DNA of 14,745 nucleotides from CP2-2F sp034436235 (GCA_034436235.1 DAOTWB010000257.1:1-14745); one strand, 5' to 3'; shown: positions 1 through 8,479, numbered from the stretch's first letter. Made by a program: numbers and translations. Notes: generated by a model not told the origin, from the sequence alone.

Positions 1-836
1 GGATCGGCAGGACCGCCGCCTGTGCGCACCTCGCGCGCGCGCTGCCATTGATCGTAGACGTAATTGCAGTACTGCTCTTGACGATACTCAGTGCGGCTGC
101 GATTCTCATAGACAGGCTGCTCGATGAACGTGCCGTCGCCGCGATCCACGCGCCGCACGCCTGTCTGCACGCGCTCCGTGACCGTGTAGGGACGGTCGCG
201 CAGGCTGCACGAGACGTTGTAAGCATTCGCTGGCACTTGATCGCGCCAGTCGCTGCCGCTCAGCGTATTCAGGCGCTCAATCTCGATCACGCGCGTCCAT
301 TGCAGGTCGCTGACCACCAGCTCGGCAGGGACGCGCTGATTGGCGAGGACGAACATGAAGGCGAAGAAGCCGATGATCGCGGCTAGGATCAAGATGAGCG
401 GCAGCGGACTGCTTTTCTTCGGCTTGGCAGCAGGCGCTTGCTGGGCTTGGAAGCGCTTCAAGACAAGGTCTTCCGCCTTGCCCGTATCCTCAGCCGAGCC
501 TGCGATGACCGCTTGACGGCGCACCACTTCGGCTGCGCCGCTCAGGTCGCCGCCACAGCCGACGCAAAACTGCGCGGCGGCGCTATTCGGCTGCTGACAG
601 TACGGACAGAGACGGTCAGCGCCGTGATAGACGTACTTCGGATCAGTGACCAGCTTCTTGTCCGCCTCAGACGGGAAGTAGCGCCATTCAGGGTCTTGTT
701 TGGCGCCGCAGTTCGGGCAAAAGCGGTGGTCAACGCCGAGCAGCTTCTGCGTGCCACAGAAACGGCAATCCCAGAGCATCTGAAAAACGGGTTCGCCGCC
801 AGCAGCTGGACTTTGCGGCTGAGCAGGTGGCATCAT
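1..836 (-). CDS. Double zinc-ribbon membrane protein (C-terminus cut by window edge)
   Basis: The minus strand is open from the ATG ATG pair at 831-836 to base 1 with no stop, giving at least 278 codons; the gene continues beyond the left edge. The N-terminus (MMPPAQPQSPAAGGEPVFQM) is Pro/Gln-rich. It is followed by two zinc ribbons: CRFC...CPNC around residues 25-43 and CPYC...CVGC around 75-93. One hydrophobic segment of about 20 residues (LPLILILAAIIGFFAFMFVL) lies near residues 139-158, and a polar domain rich in Arg, Tyr and Glu follows. The layout suggests cytosolic zinc ribbons tethered to the membrane with an extracytoplasmic C-terminal domain. AAAGGA lies about nine bases before the first ATG and serves as ribosome binding site. 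The gene is divergent from the DNA methyltransferase gene. I do not recognise a specific family and assign no function; zinc ribbons of this kind usually bind protein or nucleic acid partners. Confidence 0.85.
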   Translation of the reverse strand, partial: MMPPAQPQSPAAGGEPVFQMLWDCRFCGTQKLLGVDHRFCPNCGAKQDPEWRYFPSEADKKLVTDPKYVYHGADRLCPYCQQPNSAAAQFCVGCGGDLSGAAEVVRRQAVIAGSAEDTGKAEDLVLKRFQAQQAPAAKPKKSSPLPLILILAAIIGFFAFMFVLANQRVPAELVVSDLQWTRVIEIERLNTLSGSDWRDQVPANAYNVSCSLRDRPYTVTERVQTGVRRVDRGDGTFIEQPVYENRSRTEYRQEQYCNYVYDQWQRAREVRTGGGPAD

Positions 837-922
837 CTCGAAAATTCCTTTGCCTAATTGGATGTTTATAATTTAACCACAAAACGCGCTCAGGCGCAGC
901 CATATCTTTTCCGCGCTTGATG

Positions 923-931
923 TGCTAAAAT
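923..931 (+). promoter_or_regulatory. Possible extended -10 element for the DNA methyltransferase gene
   Basis: TGCTAAAAT matches an extended -10 box (TGn followed by TAAAAT). A start point near 938 would leave a leader of about 29 bases before the GTG at 967. I see no convincing -35 box. The stretch 837-922 between the divergent genes is AT-rich and also holds a TATAAA on the minus strand (865-870) that could serve the zinc-ribbon gene. Confidence 0.35.
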
Positions 932-966
932 GTTCTAATGAACTGCACGGCAGCGGAGAGACGCTT

Positions 967-3966
967 GTGATCAGCATATATCGCCAAGAGACGCTCAATA
1001 TCGCTTTCGCTCAGATACTGCACGCTGAAGGTATCGCGCTGGCGCCTGAGAGCGTCTTGCGCGCCGATGAGCGCCGTCGTCTGCCGGATATCATCTTGGA
1101 TTATCGCGGCTTGCGCCTGATGGTCGAAGGCGAAGTGGACGATCAGCTTGAGCCTGAGGAGAAAGCCTATCGCGCGGCGCGTCGCCGCCTTGAGGAAGGT
1201 CTGGCGCACATCGCGATTGGCGTGGTGTATCCTGCGCTGTTGCGCAACGTGCCGTTCAAGAAGTTGCATCGCACCATTCACGAGAATCGGCTGCGCTTTG
1301 TGGTGCTGATTCCTTCGGCGCTCGAGGCGAGTTTCGTCGAAGGCAAGGTGAGCGACTTCAGAGACATGCTGGAGCGCGCCTACGATCACTTGCTGCGCGA
1401 AGACGAGGTGAGCGAAGCGGTCGCCATCATCGAGAGCGCGGTCGAGCAATTTGCGCAAGTGGTCATCCAGCATTTTTCGGCGCGCCTGCCTGAGATCGCC
1501 GAGGTGCTGGAGATGAAATATCAGCCGAGACAACGGCGCAGACGCGCTGTTGCGCCTGAGGATGAAGAGGATGCGGACGCTGAGCTTTCGCAGGCGGCTG
1601 CCGTCTCGGAGACAGCGCACTACGCAGGCGTGGCGCACATTGCAGGCTTGATCGTGCTGAATGCGCTGATCTTCCAAGAGTTGCTCTCGCAGAGCGTCCA
1701 GACCGTCAAGAATCTGAACAGCGCAGCCGCTGAGCGCACGCCAGTGCTGACTTTCTCGACGATCTGGCAGGGCATTTACACGCAAATTGACTACTATCCG
1801 ATCTTCTACCTCGCGCATCAGGTCGTCCTCAGGCTCTCAAATACGGCGGTCATCGTCGAACTCTTCGACAAGCTGATTCAGGCGGCAGTGCGCATCGCAG
1901 GGATGCGCGCCGCGCTCCAGCACGACCTGATGGGTCGCGTCTATCATCGCTTGCTCTCACAGGCGAAGTTTCTCGGCACGTATTACACCAGCATTCCTGC
2001 CGCCACGCTGCTGCTCAAATTGGCGCTCAATCCTGCGCGCTGGCAGGTGGATTGGAGCAATTTCGATGAGGCGCGGCAGTTTCGCCTAGCTGATCTCGCC
2101 TGCGGCACTGGCACGTTGCTGATGGCGGCTGCCGATGCGATCACCAACAATCACGTGAATGTGTGCAGCGAGCAAGGCGTTGCATCGCGGCGCGCCGATT
2201 TGCAAAGGGCGCTCGCCGAAGAGATTCTGTACGGCTACGATGTGCTTGCCTCTGCTATTCACATAACTGCTTCAACGCTCGCCTTGCGCGCCCCTGAGCA
2301 GACCTTTCGACGGATGAACCTGTTCGCACTGCCGTTCGGCGGCGAGGGCTTGCACTTGGGCAGCATCGAGTTCGGGAACGCCTTCCAGATCACATTGCCG
2401 CAAGACTTGTTCGGCAGCGCACGCCAAGTGACGGGCAGCGGCGATACTGTCACCCATTACGCGCCATTGCCCAAGCTGGATTTATGCGTGATGAATCCGC
2501 CGTTCGTGCGCAGCGTCGGCGGCAACTTGCTCTTCGGCAGCCTGCCTGAGCATGTGCGCAGCAGCATGCAGAGGCGTCTGCAGCGCATGATCCAGCAGCG
2601 CAATTTAGCAGCAAGCACGACGGCAGGCTTGGGCGCGGTCTTCGTGGCAGTGGCGCATCCATATATCAAAGAAGGCGGGCGCATCGCGCTGATCTTGCCG
2701 AAGGCGCTGCTCTCAGGCGTGGCGTGGGAAAAGACGCGCCAACTGATCAGCCAGCACTATCGCCTTGAGTACCTGATCGCCAGCCACGATCCTGAACAGT
2801 GGAATTTCTCGGATAGCACGGCGCTCAGCGAAGTCTTGCTGATCGCGCGCAAGGTGACGAATGACGAGTCGGGAATGCCTGAAGGTGAGCGCCCTGACTT
2901 ATACGACCTGCCCAGCAATGGCAACGGCACTCCGACCACCTTCACCTTGCGGCGCAATCCGCTCGCCAAAGAGCATTTTCAAGGCACGGTCGCCATCAAC
3001 CTGCATCGCAACGTCCGCACTGTGCTGGAAGCCTTGACTGTGGCGCAAGTGGTGGCGCGCACAGATCATGTCAGCTTGGTGGGCGGACAGGGCGAGACGA
3101 GCATTTACTACGGCAACACTGAAATGGCGACGACCTGCCTTGTGCCGTATGAGGTAGCAGCTGAGAATTGGATGCTACCCTGCGCTTTCGCACAAATTGA
3201 CCTCATCCGCACAGCGCGCGATCTATTGCGAGGCGAGCTCTGGATACCCGGCGTGCGCCGTCGCACGGCGCTCAACCTTTGCCGCTTGAGCGAGCTTGGC
3301 GATCTAGGTCCTGATAGAAGAGCCGTTCACAACGCCTTTGAGCTGAGCAAGCGAAGAACGCTCTATCACGCCTTCTGGGGGCATGATTCCAGCCAGGTGG
3401 TCAGCATCGCGCAGAAGCCAAACAAATATTTGAGGGCACGCTCAATTGCTGCGCCAAAAACCCAGCTGGGTCGTCCGGAGAATCTGTTGCCGCGCAGCTC
3501 ACAACTGCTATTGAGTGAAAGGATGTGGCTCAACACGCAACGTTTGTTTGCAGTGCGTCTCTCTCAGCCTGCTCTCTCCAACGTTTGGTGGGGCTTCCAA
3601 CTCAACCGTCAGGATGAACGCTACGAGAAAGCCTTGGCGCTCTGGCTGAATGGGACGCTTCACATCCTGATGGCGCTGGCGAATCGCGTTGAGACGCGCG
3701 GCGCTTGGGTGCAGTTCAAAAAACAGACACTTGCCGCGTTGCCTGTGTTGGACGTGCGCTTGCTGACCGAATGGCAGCTGGACACGCTGGTCGCAGCGTA
3801 TGATCGGCTCTGCGATCAGCCGCTTTTGCCGTTCCCAGAGATGGAGCACGACGCCACGCGCGCCGCCATTGACGCCGCGCTCAGCGAGGCGCTCGCCTTG
3901 CCTGATCTGAGCGGCTTGCGGTTGCTCTTAGGTCAAGAGCCTGTCATCAGCCTGAAGCGGCTGTAA
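967..3966 (+). CDS. Type IIG-like N6-adenine DNA methyltransferase with nuclease-like N-terminus
   Basis: A 999-residue single-chain enzyme that probably methylates adenine in a specific DNA site using SAM. Motif I is DLACGTGTLL at residues 376-385, and the catalytic NPPF motif IV is at 510-513. YYTSIPAATLLLKLA (about 340-354) is the usual lead-in to gamma-class N6-methylases. The N-terminal part holds PD at 40-41 followed by a hydrophobic strand and EGE at 54-56. This resembles a PD-(D/E)xK nuclease core in which the final Lys is Glu, so cleavage activity is uncertain. A charged low-complexity stretch near 185-210 links it to the helical part. Residues from about 700 on should be the target recognition region. 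I chose GTG at 967 because GGAGAG lies six bases upstream; an in-frame GTG at 922 would overlap a possible -10 box. No separate R, S or BREX/DISARM genes are nearby, so it looks like a solitary restriction-modification or defence methylase. Confidence 0.88.
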   Translation: MISIYRQETLNIAFAQILHAEGIALAPESVLRADERRRLPDIILDYRGLRLMVEGEVDDQLEPEEKAYRAARRRLEEGLAHIAIGVVYPALLRNVPFKKLHRTIHENRLRFVVLIPSALEASFVEGKVSDFRDMLERAYDHLLREDEVSEAVAIIESAVEQFAQVVIQHFSARLPEIAEVLEMKYQPRQRRRRAVAPEDEEDADAELSQAAAVSETAHYAGVAHIAGLIVLNALIFQELLSQSVQTVKNLNSAAAERTPVLTFSTIWQGIYTQIDYYPIFYLAHQVVLRLSNTAVIVELFDKLIQAAVRIAGMRAALQHDLMGRVYHRLLSQAKFLGTYYTSIPAATLLLKLALNPARWQVDWSNFDEARQFRLADLACGTGTLLMAAADAITNNHVNVCSEQGVASRRADLQRALAEEILYGYDVLASAIHITASTLALRAPEQTFRRMNLFALPFGGEGLHLGSIEFGNAFQITLPQDLFGSARQVTGSGDTVTHYAPLPKLDLCVMNPPFVRSVGGNLLFGSLPEHVRSSMQRRLQRMIQQRNLAASTTAGLGAVFVAVAHPYIKEGGRIALILPKALLSGVAWEKTRQLISQHYRLEYLIASHDPEQWNFSDSTALSEVLLIARKVTNDESGMPEGERPDLYDLPSNGNGTPTTFTLRRNPLAKEHFQGTVAINLHRNVRTVLEALTVAQVVARTDHVSLVGGQGETSIYYGNTEMATTCLVPYEVAAENWMLPCAFAQIDLIRTARDLLRGELWIPGVRRRTALNLCRLSELGDLGPDRRAVHNAFELSKRRTLYHAFWGHDSSQVVSIAQKPNKYLRARSIAAPKTQLGRPENLLPRSSQLLLSERMWLNTQRLFAVRLSQPALSNVWWGFQLNRQDERYEKALALWLNGTLHILMALANRVETRGAWVQFKKQTLAALPVLDVRLLTEWQLDTLVAAYDRLCDQPLLPFPEMEHDATRAAIDAALSEALALPDLSGLRLLLGQEPVISLKRL

Positions 3967-4076
3967 TCGCGCAAGTCCAACTCAAATCGGCGGGCAATTG
4001 CCTGATGTGCTGTGTGGTAAGGTCGGTAGCGCTTGTGAGTTATGTGTCTGTCTTGACTCAGCGCTTCTTGGGCGCC
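3967..4076. other. Intergenic spacer with a 10-base palindrome
   Basis: Between the methyltransferase stop and the WD40 gene promoter I see no gene. GGCAATTGCC at 3993-4002 is a perfect palindrome but has no following T-run, so it is not a convincing terminator. TTGACT at 4053-4058 resembles a -35 box, but the best -10 match (TGTAAT at 4078) is 19 bases away. Confidence 0.4.
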
Positions 4077-4105
4077 TTGTAATTCGCGGTCCACGTCTCT
4101 ATAAT
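4077..4105 (+). promoter_or_regulatory. Sigma70-type promoter of the WD40 gene
   Basis: TTGTAA (4077-4082), a 17-base spacer and a perfect TATAAT (4100-4105) form a good sigma70-like promoter. Transcription should start near 4112, leaving a leader of about 28 bases before the ATG at 4140. The ribosome binding site is weak (GAGA at 4130-4133). Confidence 0.6.
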
Positions 4106-4139
4106 CAGAGGCGTTCGTCGGCTATCTCTAGAGAATCCG

Positions 4140-6002
4140 ATGCTCAAAATGACGGCGCGCACCATTCTCTTGTGCTGCGGACTCTGCCTGATGGCGCTGA
4201 TGCTCGCTTCGCAAGTGCAGCGCTCAGTAGCGCAGCTCGATCCAACGCTTCAACGCCAAACGCTTGATGCGATCATCAATCCGCGCCTGACGGCGACTGC
4301 TCGCGCTATCAGCGCACGCACTGCCACAGCCGCTAGCATCCAGCTGCGCACGCGCGCCTTCTTCGCAACGCTCACGCAGGCAGCGCTCACTGCCACAGCG
4401 ACGCCCAGCTACACGCCTACTATCACGCCAACGCTCTTGCCCAGCGATACGCCGACCATCACGCCCACGCCTACGCCAACAGCTACGCTCAACGCCACTC
4501 AAATCTTCGAGACAATCGTTTTCGAAGTCGGGCGGAGCTTGACGCAAACTGCCATTGTGCAAACAGGACAAACAGCGACTGTAGCCTATAAACAGACTTT
4601 CGATGCCATTCTATTCGCCACGCTTGGCATCACGCCGACGCTCACGCCGACTTTCACCGAGACGCCCAGCCCGACGCCGCTCATCAGCCCGACGCCACTC
4701 AATCCAACCGACCAGTTCAAAACGCTCATCGCCGATATTGATCGCCGCCTGACGGCGACCGCCGCTGCGCGGCAAACGCTCGCTTTTCAGCAGACCATTG
4801 ACGCTATCATCGCAGGCACGCTGCAAATCACGCCGACGCCAACTGTGACGCCAACGCCGACTACCACACCGACAATCACCAATACGCCAACGCCTGGTCC
4901 GCTCGATTTGCAGCGCACTGCCGAAGCGCAGGTCAATTTGGTGCTAGGCTTGACTGCTACAGCAGCGCAAGCGCAGACAGGCACAGCTGCTTTTCAAAGC
5001 ACACTCAACGCTGCCGCTAATCGCGCCAGGACAGCCACTGCAGACTCGATCAGGGCAATTCTACGCGCCAATCGGCTGCCCATTACGGCTGAAAACATTG
5101 AACAGCTGACAGAGTTGACGCAAATCGCAGCGCATGATTCCACGATCAACAGCCTTGCCTTCAACAGCATCGGCAATCAGTTTGCCTCAGCAGGCGCTGA
5201 TAACCGTGTGCGCCTGTGGGATACGCTCAGCGGCTGGAATCTCTTCACGTGGAGCGGCTTGACAGATCGCACAAGCGTGGCTATCAGCCTTGATGGTAAT
5301 TACCTCGCCACAGGCAGCTCCGATGGCACGGTGCGCTTGCTAGATTTACCCACGCGCACAGAGCGCACCATCATGAGCGGACATGCGGGCGCAGTGCGCG
5401 CCGTTGCCTTCAGTCCCGATAGCCGCTTTGTCGCCTCGGCAAGCGCTGATCGAAGTGTGCGCCTATGGGATGTGCGCAACGGCGCTTTCGTGCGCCTGTT
5501 AGGCAGCAACCGCAATTACACAGCGGCTGCCACATCGCTCGCCTTCAGCAAAGATGGTTTGTTGCTAGCTGTCGGCAGTGAGGATGCACAAATTCACTTG
5601 TGGGAAGTCAGCAGCGGCGTGCTGATCAACCGCATTCGCGATTTGCACGCTGCTCGTCAGATTGCCCTGAGTCCTGATGGAAGGCTGCTAGTGAGCGTCG
5701 GCAACTCAAATAGCGTCGTGGTCTGGCAGCTAGGCGCTCAACCGGCGCGCATTCTGCTGCGCGGCTCGCCATCTTTCCTAACCAGTCTCGCCTTCGATCC
5801 GAGCGGTAAGCTGCTCGCGGCAGGCAATCAGAGTGGCGCGCTATTAGTCTGGCAGCTGGAGAACGAGCGTCTGTTGCTCAACAAGCCGATCTATCCTAAT
5901 CAAACGATCAGCGCGCTTGCTTTCGGTCCTGAAGGCGCGCACATCGTGACAGCAAGCGCCGCAGGTGTGATCAAAATCTGGGTGGTGCGTCCGCCACCCT
6001 AG
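4140..6002 (+). CDS. Exported WD40 beta-propeller protein with Thr/Pro-rich linkers
   Basis: A 620-residue protein. Residues 1-31 form a signal peptide or anchor: a basic start, a hydrophobic core (TILLCCGLCLMALMLAS), and a possible cleavage site after SVA. Residues 36-312 alternate four predicted helical Ala/Thr/Gln-rich segments (about 36-86, 118-163, 190-229, 254-312) with three Thr/Pro linkers (88-115, 165-190, 230-254). RLTATA recurs at about 49-54 and 203-208. From about residue 327 to the end there are seven WD40 repeats, several with the typical S-A-D-x-x-V-R-L-W-D ending, enough for one closed seven-bladed propeller. It probably acts outside the membrane as a protein-binding scaffold; no catalytic domain is visible. 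Its stop shares the tetranucleotide CTAG with the stop of the convergent GNAT gene. Thr/Pro linkers in secreted proteins are common in Chloroflexota. The partner is unknown. Confidence 0.88.
   Translation: MLKMTARTILLCCGLCLMALMLASQVQRSVAQLDPTLQRQTLDAIINPRLTATARAISARTATAASIQLRTRAFFATLTQAALTATATPSYTPTITPTLLPSDTPTITPTPTPTATLNATQIFETIVFEVGRSLTQTAIVQTGQTATVAYKQTFDAILFATLGITPTLTPTFTETPSPTPLISPTPLNPTDQFKTLIADIDRRLTATAAARQTLAFQQTIDAIIAGTLQITPTPTVTPTPTTTPTITNTPTPGPLDLQRTAEAQVNLVLGLTATAAQAQTGTAAFQSTLNAAANRARTATADSIRAILRANRLPITAENIEQLTELTQIAAHDSTINSLAFNSIGNQFASAGADNRVRLWDTLSGWNLFTWSGLTDRTSVAISLDGNYLATGSSDGTVRLLDLPTRTERTIMSGHAGAVRAVAFSPDSRFVASASADRSVRLWDVRNGAFVRLLGSNRNYTAAATSLAFSKDGLLLAVGSEDAQIHLWEVSSGVLINRIRDLHAARQIALSPDGRLLVSVGNSNSVVVWQLGAQPARILLRGSPSFLTSLAFDPSGKLLAAGNQSGALLVWQLENERLLLNKPIYPNQTISALAFGPEGAHIVTASAAGVIKIWVVRPPP
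4401..4901 (+). repeat. Thr/Pro linker repeats within the WD40 gene
   Basis: Three low-complexity blocks made of ACGCC-like units encode TPT-type linkers at 4401-4484, 4632-4709 and 4827-4901. The 14-base string CGCCTGACGGCGAC occurs exactly at 4284-4297 and again at 4746-4759, each time encoding RLTATA. This suggests that the N-terminal half arose by internal duplication of a helix-plus-linker unit. Confidence 0.7.
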
Positions 6003-6682
6003 CCTTCAACTTGCGTGACGTAAACAAAATTCGTCCCAATCTCAGCGAGACGACGCCAACCTTCTCGCTCATAAAAACGAATAGCGCGGCTGTTGTTTTT
6101 ATCTACTGTGAGTTGGATGCGCGTCACGCCGCGTTGACGTACAGCTTTTACGAACTCATGCAGCAATGTTGTGGCAACTTGTGAGCCTAACACGCTTGGA
6201 TGAACAGCGATCACGTTCAATGACGCACAGTTGACCTCGAAGTTGGGCGCAGTGGCAGCAGATGCCTGAGGCAACTTAGGTCGCCATTTGCCCAGCATTT
6301 GGGCAAGGCGCGGAAGGACGCTTGGCAGCGCGCGCCGCAGCCGGATGAGCGCCAACGGATTTTCGAGCAAGCCTCTCAGTGCTGCTCGGACAAGCGTCTT
6401 TTGGCGAGTGCCATAAAGCTGTTCATAGTATGTCTGCGAACTTTGACAGCCTACCACATAGCCCAACAACTGCTCTTGAGAAGCAGCCACAAGGCAAAGC
6501 GCTGCGCTATCCGCTAAAAACCACGCGTAAAAAGCGCGTAGGTAACTTTTTCCAAGTGCCGAACCGAAAGTCTTTGGAAAAGCCTGCTTATGAACTGCAA
6601 CAATCTGATCTAAATCGCAGCGCGCTCCTGCACGAACAAGACGAGAAACCTCTGCGTAGGTCGCTAGGGAACTTGCATACAT
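5999..6682 (-). CDS. GNAT-family N-acetyltransferase
   Basis: A 227-residue protein, last gene of the leftward glycan operon. The GNAT fold is shown by the motif A region NVIAVHPSVLGSQVATTLL (residues 156-174) and the motif B region NNSRAIRFYEREGW (196-209). The acetyl-CoA loop is degenerate: the usual Arg/Gln-x-x-Gly-x-Gly/Ala reads SVLGSQVA, with only one Gly. A helical insert at about 85-140 separates the first strands from motif A. The ATG at 6680-6682 is preceded by GAGAGGAGAG, a good ribosome binding site. The gene lies 28 bases after the methyltransferase gene. By context it may acetylate the amino group of the sugar nucleotide made by the first operon genes, as the GNAT enzyme WecD does for an amino-dideoxy sugar; that is inference. 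It ends in the CTAG shared with the convergent WD40 gene. Confidence 0.82.
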   Translation of the reverse strand: MYASSLATYAEVSRLVRAGARCDLDQIVAVHKQAFPKTFGSALGKSYLRAFYAWFLADSAALCLVAASQEQLLGYVVGCQSSQTYYEQLYGTRQKTLVRAALRGLLENPLALIRLRRALPSVLPRLAQMLGKWRPKLPQASAATAPNFEVNCASLNVIAVHPSVLGSQVATTLLHEFVKAVRQRGVTRIQLTVDKNNSRAIRFYEREGWRRLAEIGTNFVYVTQVEG

Positions 6683-6710
6683 TGCTTCTCTCCTCTCTAG
6701 TGAGCTAAGC

Positions 6711-7577
6711 TCACAAGGTTTGCGCTAGAAGCAAGGCGCCTGGCGCTAGGTATATGCCGAAGAGTTTCTGAGCGAGATGCCCTAATTCGAATGCCAACTT
6801 CACGCTGAGCTTTGCTTGGTCGCTATGCAAGGCATCTCTAGATGAGACGTATAGAACGCGATAGCCTAGCTCTTCCAACAACCTGAGATGAGAGCGCACA
6901 GGCATTGAGTGGCGATGATCGTTGGTCGCAGCGCGCATCAGCCGCCTGCCGAGCGGCTTGTTCAGTATAGCCAACTTGATGCCAAGCGCAAATAACCAAG
7001 ATTTATCAACAACGCGCATCAACAAATAGCCGCCCTGATGCAGCATAGATTTGAGATGAGCTAACTCGCTGCGCTGATCGTGCCAATAGCAGTTCACATC
7101 TAGACACACCGCGCCGTCAAACGGCTGCCTGACATGTTCTGAGAACGCTGCAGCCGACGAGCATTGGTAGACTTCTAGACCGAGTGAGCGCACGTAAGCG
7201 ACCGCTGTTGGCACAATATCGTATCCGCAGACCTGATAGCCGCACTGCTGCGCCGCTTGCATGAAACCGCCATACGCACAACCGACATCCAACAAGCGCG
7301 CAGGCGCAGGCAAATGACTGGCGATTAGTTTTAAGCTCTTCTGATACAAGCGCTGCTTGTAGGCGTTGAGCTGAATGCCCATCTGACTATCGCCCCACGC
7401 CATTTGCTCTGTGTGCTTGATCTCAGCCGATAGGTCGTACGGCTGCGTGCTGAAAAAAGCGCGACAGCGCCTGCATTGCCGCCAGTATTGTTCGCCTCGA
7501 TTAGATGGGCTGAAGCAAATCGGCAGTTCGAGCGAATCTGTGCTGCCACACGCTGAGCAACGCGCTGAGTCTATCAT
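6711..7577 (-). CDS. Zinc-ribbon class I SAM-dependent methyltransferase
   Basis: A 288-residue protein. The N-terminus carries CxxC (C7, C10) and a second CxxC (C35, C38), a zinc ribbon often found ahead of sugar or small-molecule methyltransferases. SAM-binding motif I is LLDVGCAYGGF at residues 95-105, followed by the acidic strand CGYD (about 116-119) and CLDVNCYWHD for motif IV. The C-terminal part has a hydrophobic helix-rich stretch. The start ATG overlaps the stop of the preceding GNAT-like gene by four bases (ATGA, 7574-7577), which implies translational coupling. Its place in a sugar-nucleotide and phosphoglycosyl transferase operon suggests that it methylates the glycan or a sugar intermediate, but the target atom cannot be told from sequence. 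Confidence 0.82.
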   Translation of the reverse strand: MIDSARCSACGSTDSLELPICFSPSNRGEQYWRQCRRCRAFFSTQPYDLSAEIKHTEQMAWGDSQMGIQLNAYKQRLYQKSLKLIASHLPAPARLLDVGCAYGGFMQAAQQCGYQVCGYDIVPTAVAYVRSLGLEVYQCSSAAAFSEHVRQPFDGAVCLDVNCYWHDQRSELAHLKSMLHQGGYLLMRVVDKSWLFALGIKLAILNKPLGRRLMRAATNDHRHSMPVRSHLRLLEELGYRVLYVSSRDALHSDQAKLSVKLAFELGHLAQKLFGIYLAPGALLLAQTL

Positions 7578-8470
7578 GTCTGTACTCTAGCTTTGTTTGA
7601 TAATGTGGCGATTAAGCCTTCTGCCTTACGCAACGGTCGGTTTTGGGGAAAATATTTCAATAAGCGCCGCAACACGGCATGGCTGAAATTGTTCACGAAC
7701 GGACGCAAGACAGGATGTAGCACAAAGGCGCGATGCACAGCCTGCGCTTCAAAGCCGACCTTCATTTTGAACTGATGTAGACCTTCTTCCGCCTGACTTT
7801 GCACTGAGCGAATGCCGTAGCTGATCAACGCGCGCGGCGACTCGACCAAGTAATAGCGCAACGCATGATAGAGCAGCGTGTCATTCGGACGATATTCAAG
7901 AGCATCTGTACAGGAAAACAGGCTCTCAAATTCGACCCAGTCCGCCACTTCTGTGATAGACAGGAAAGCGATCAGCCGCTCGCCAAGCCATGCGCCCAAG
8001 TAGACATTAGCAGGCGAGCGTGCGCGCTCTAAAAAACGTCGCTCAAAGGAGCGCCTGTCAGCATCGCTCAAGCCGACGCGCTGCCGCGTGTCGGCGTAAG
8101 CAGAGTAGCCGTGCTGAATCACGCGCTCTGTTGAGAGCGGCTGAATAGCGAGCGCTGCTGCGCCGCGTCGTACGTTTCGGCGCATGGCGGCGGGCAATTT
8201 TTCCAGCGCGTAGGCATGGTCACGGCACAAATAGACCACAGTGTTGGCAGGCTTCATCGCGCTCGGCAGCTCTAAATAGCTCACCACGAGCGCACGGCGC
8301 AAAGCCCGGCGCACTTCGGCTTGCGTTGGCGCGTTGAGCGCGAAGACTGGCACGCGCAACATTGACCAACGCTCGTAGCGCGTCCAGAACGTCTCCTGCG
8401 TCCCTTGCAGAAACGCACGCTCATCAGGATACAACGAACGCAAGTGCGCTTCTAACGTCAGCGTGTTCAC
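7574..8470 (-). CDS. FemAB/BioF2-like GNAT-fold acyltransferase
   Basis: A 298-residue protein of the GNAT-related group that includes FemAB-like and BioF2-like transferases in polysaccharide clusters. Supporting features are an Arg-rich helix (residues 95-103), the central strands VYLGAWLGERLIAFLSIT (156-173) and the segment GLHQFKMKVGFEAQ (230-243), which matches the end of the acetyltransferase_6 type domain. N- and C-terminal extensions are of unknown function. No signal peptide or transmembrane segment is apparent, so it should act in the cytoplasm. It lies nine bases after the phosphoglycosyl transferase gene and overlaps the methyltransferase gene by four bases. It could transfer an acyl or aminoacyl group to the amino sugar, and is one of two candidates to fill the missing PglD step. 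The substrate is unknown. Confidence 0.75.
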   Translation of the reverse strand: MNTLTLEAHLRSLYPDERAFLQGTQETFWTRYERWSMLRVPVFALNAPTQAEVRRALRRALVVSYLELPSAMKPANTVVYLCRDHAYALEKLPAAMRRNVRRGAAALAIQPLSTERVIQHGYSAYADTRQRVGLSDADRRSFERRFLERARSPANVYLGAWLGERLIAFLSITEVADWVEFESLFSCTDALEYRPNDTLLYHALRYYLVESPRALISYGIRSVQSQAEEGLHQFKMKVGFEAQAVHRAFVLHPVLRPFVNNFSHAVLRRLLKYFPQNRPLRKAEGLIATLSNKARVQT

Positions 8471-8479
8471 AAGGTGACC

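Noticed and set aside
48..857. Plus-strand open frames at 48-386 and 438-857
   Set aside because: They lie opposite the continuous minus-strand zinc-ribbon gene, which has clear CxxC motifs and a membrane segment; the plus-strand products show no domain.
925..1818. 297-codon minus-strand open frame
   Set aside because: It is antisense to the methyltransferase gene, and its product is Arg/His/Gln-rich with no recognisable motif, typical of a shadow frame in GC-rich DNA.
967..3966. BREX PglX or DISARM methylase
   Set aside because: None of the partner genes of those systems is in the window, and the N-terminal nuclease-like region fits a single-chain type IIG-like enzyme better.
3998..4267. 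Plus-strand open frame of 89 codons before the WD40 gene
   Set aside because: It overlaps the promoter and the signal-peptide region of the WD40 gene in another frame and has no domain.
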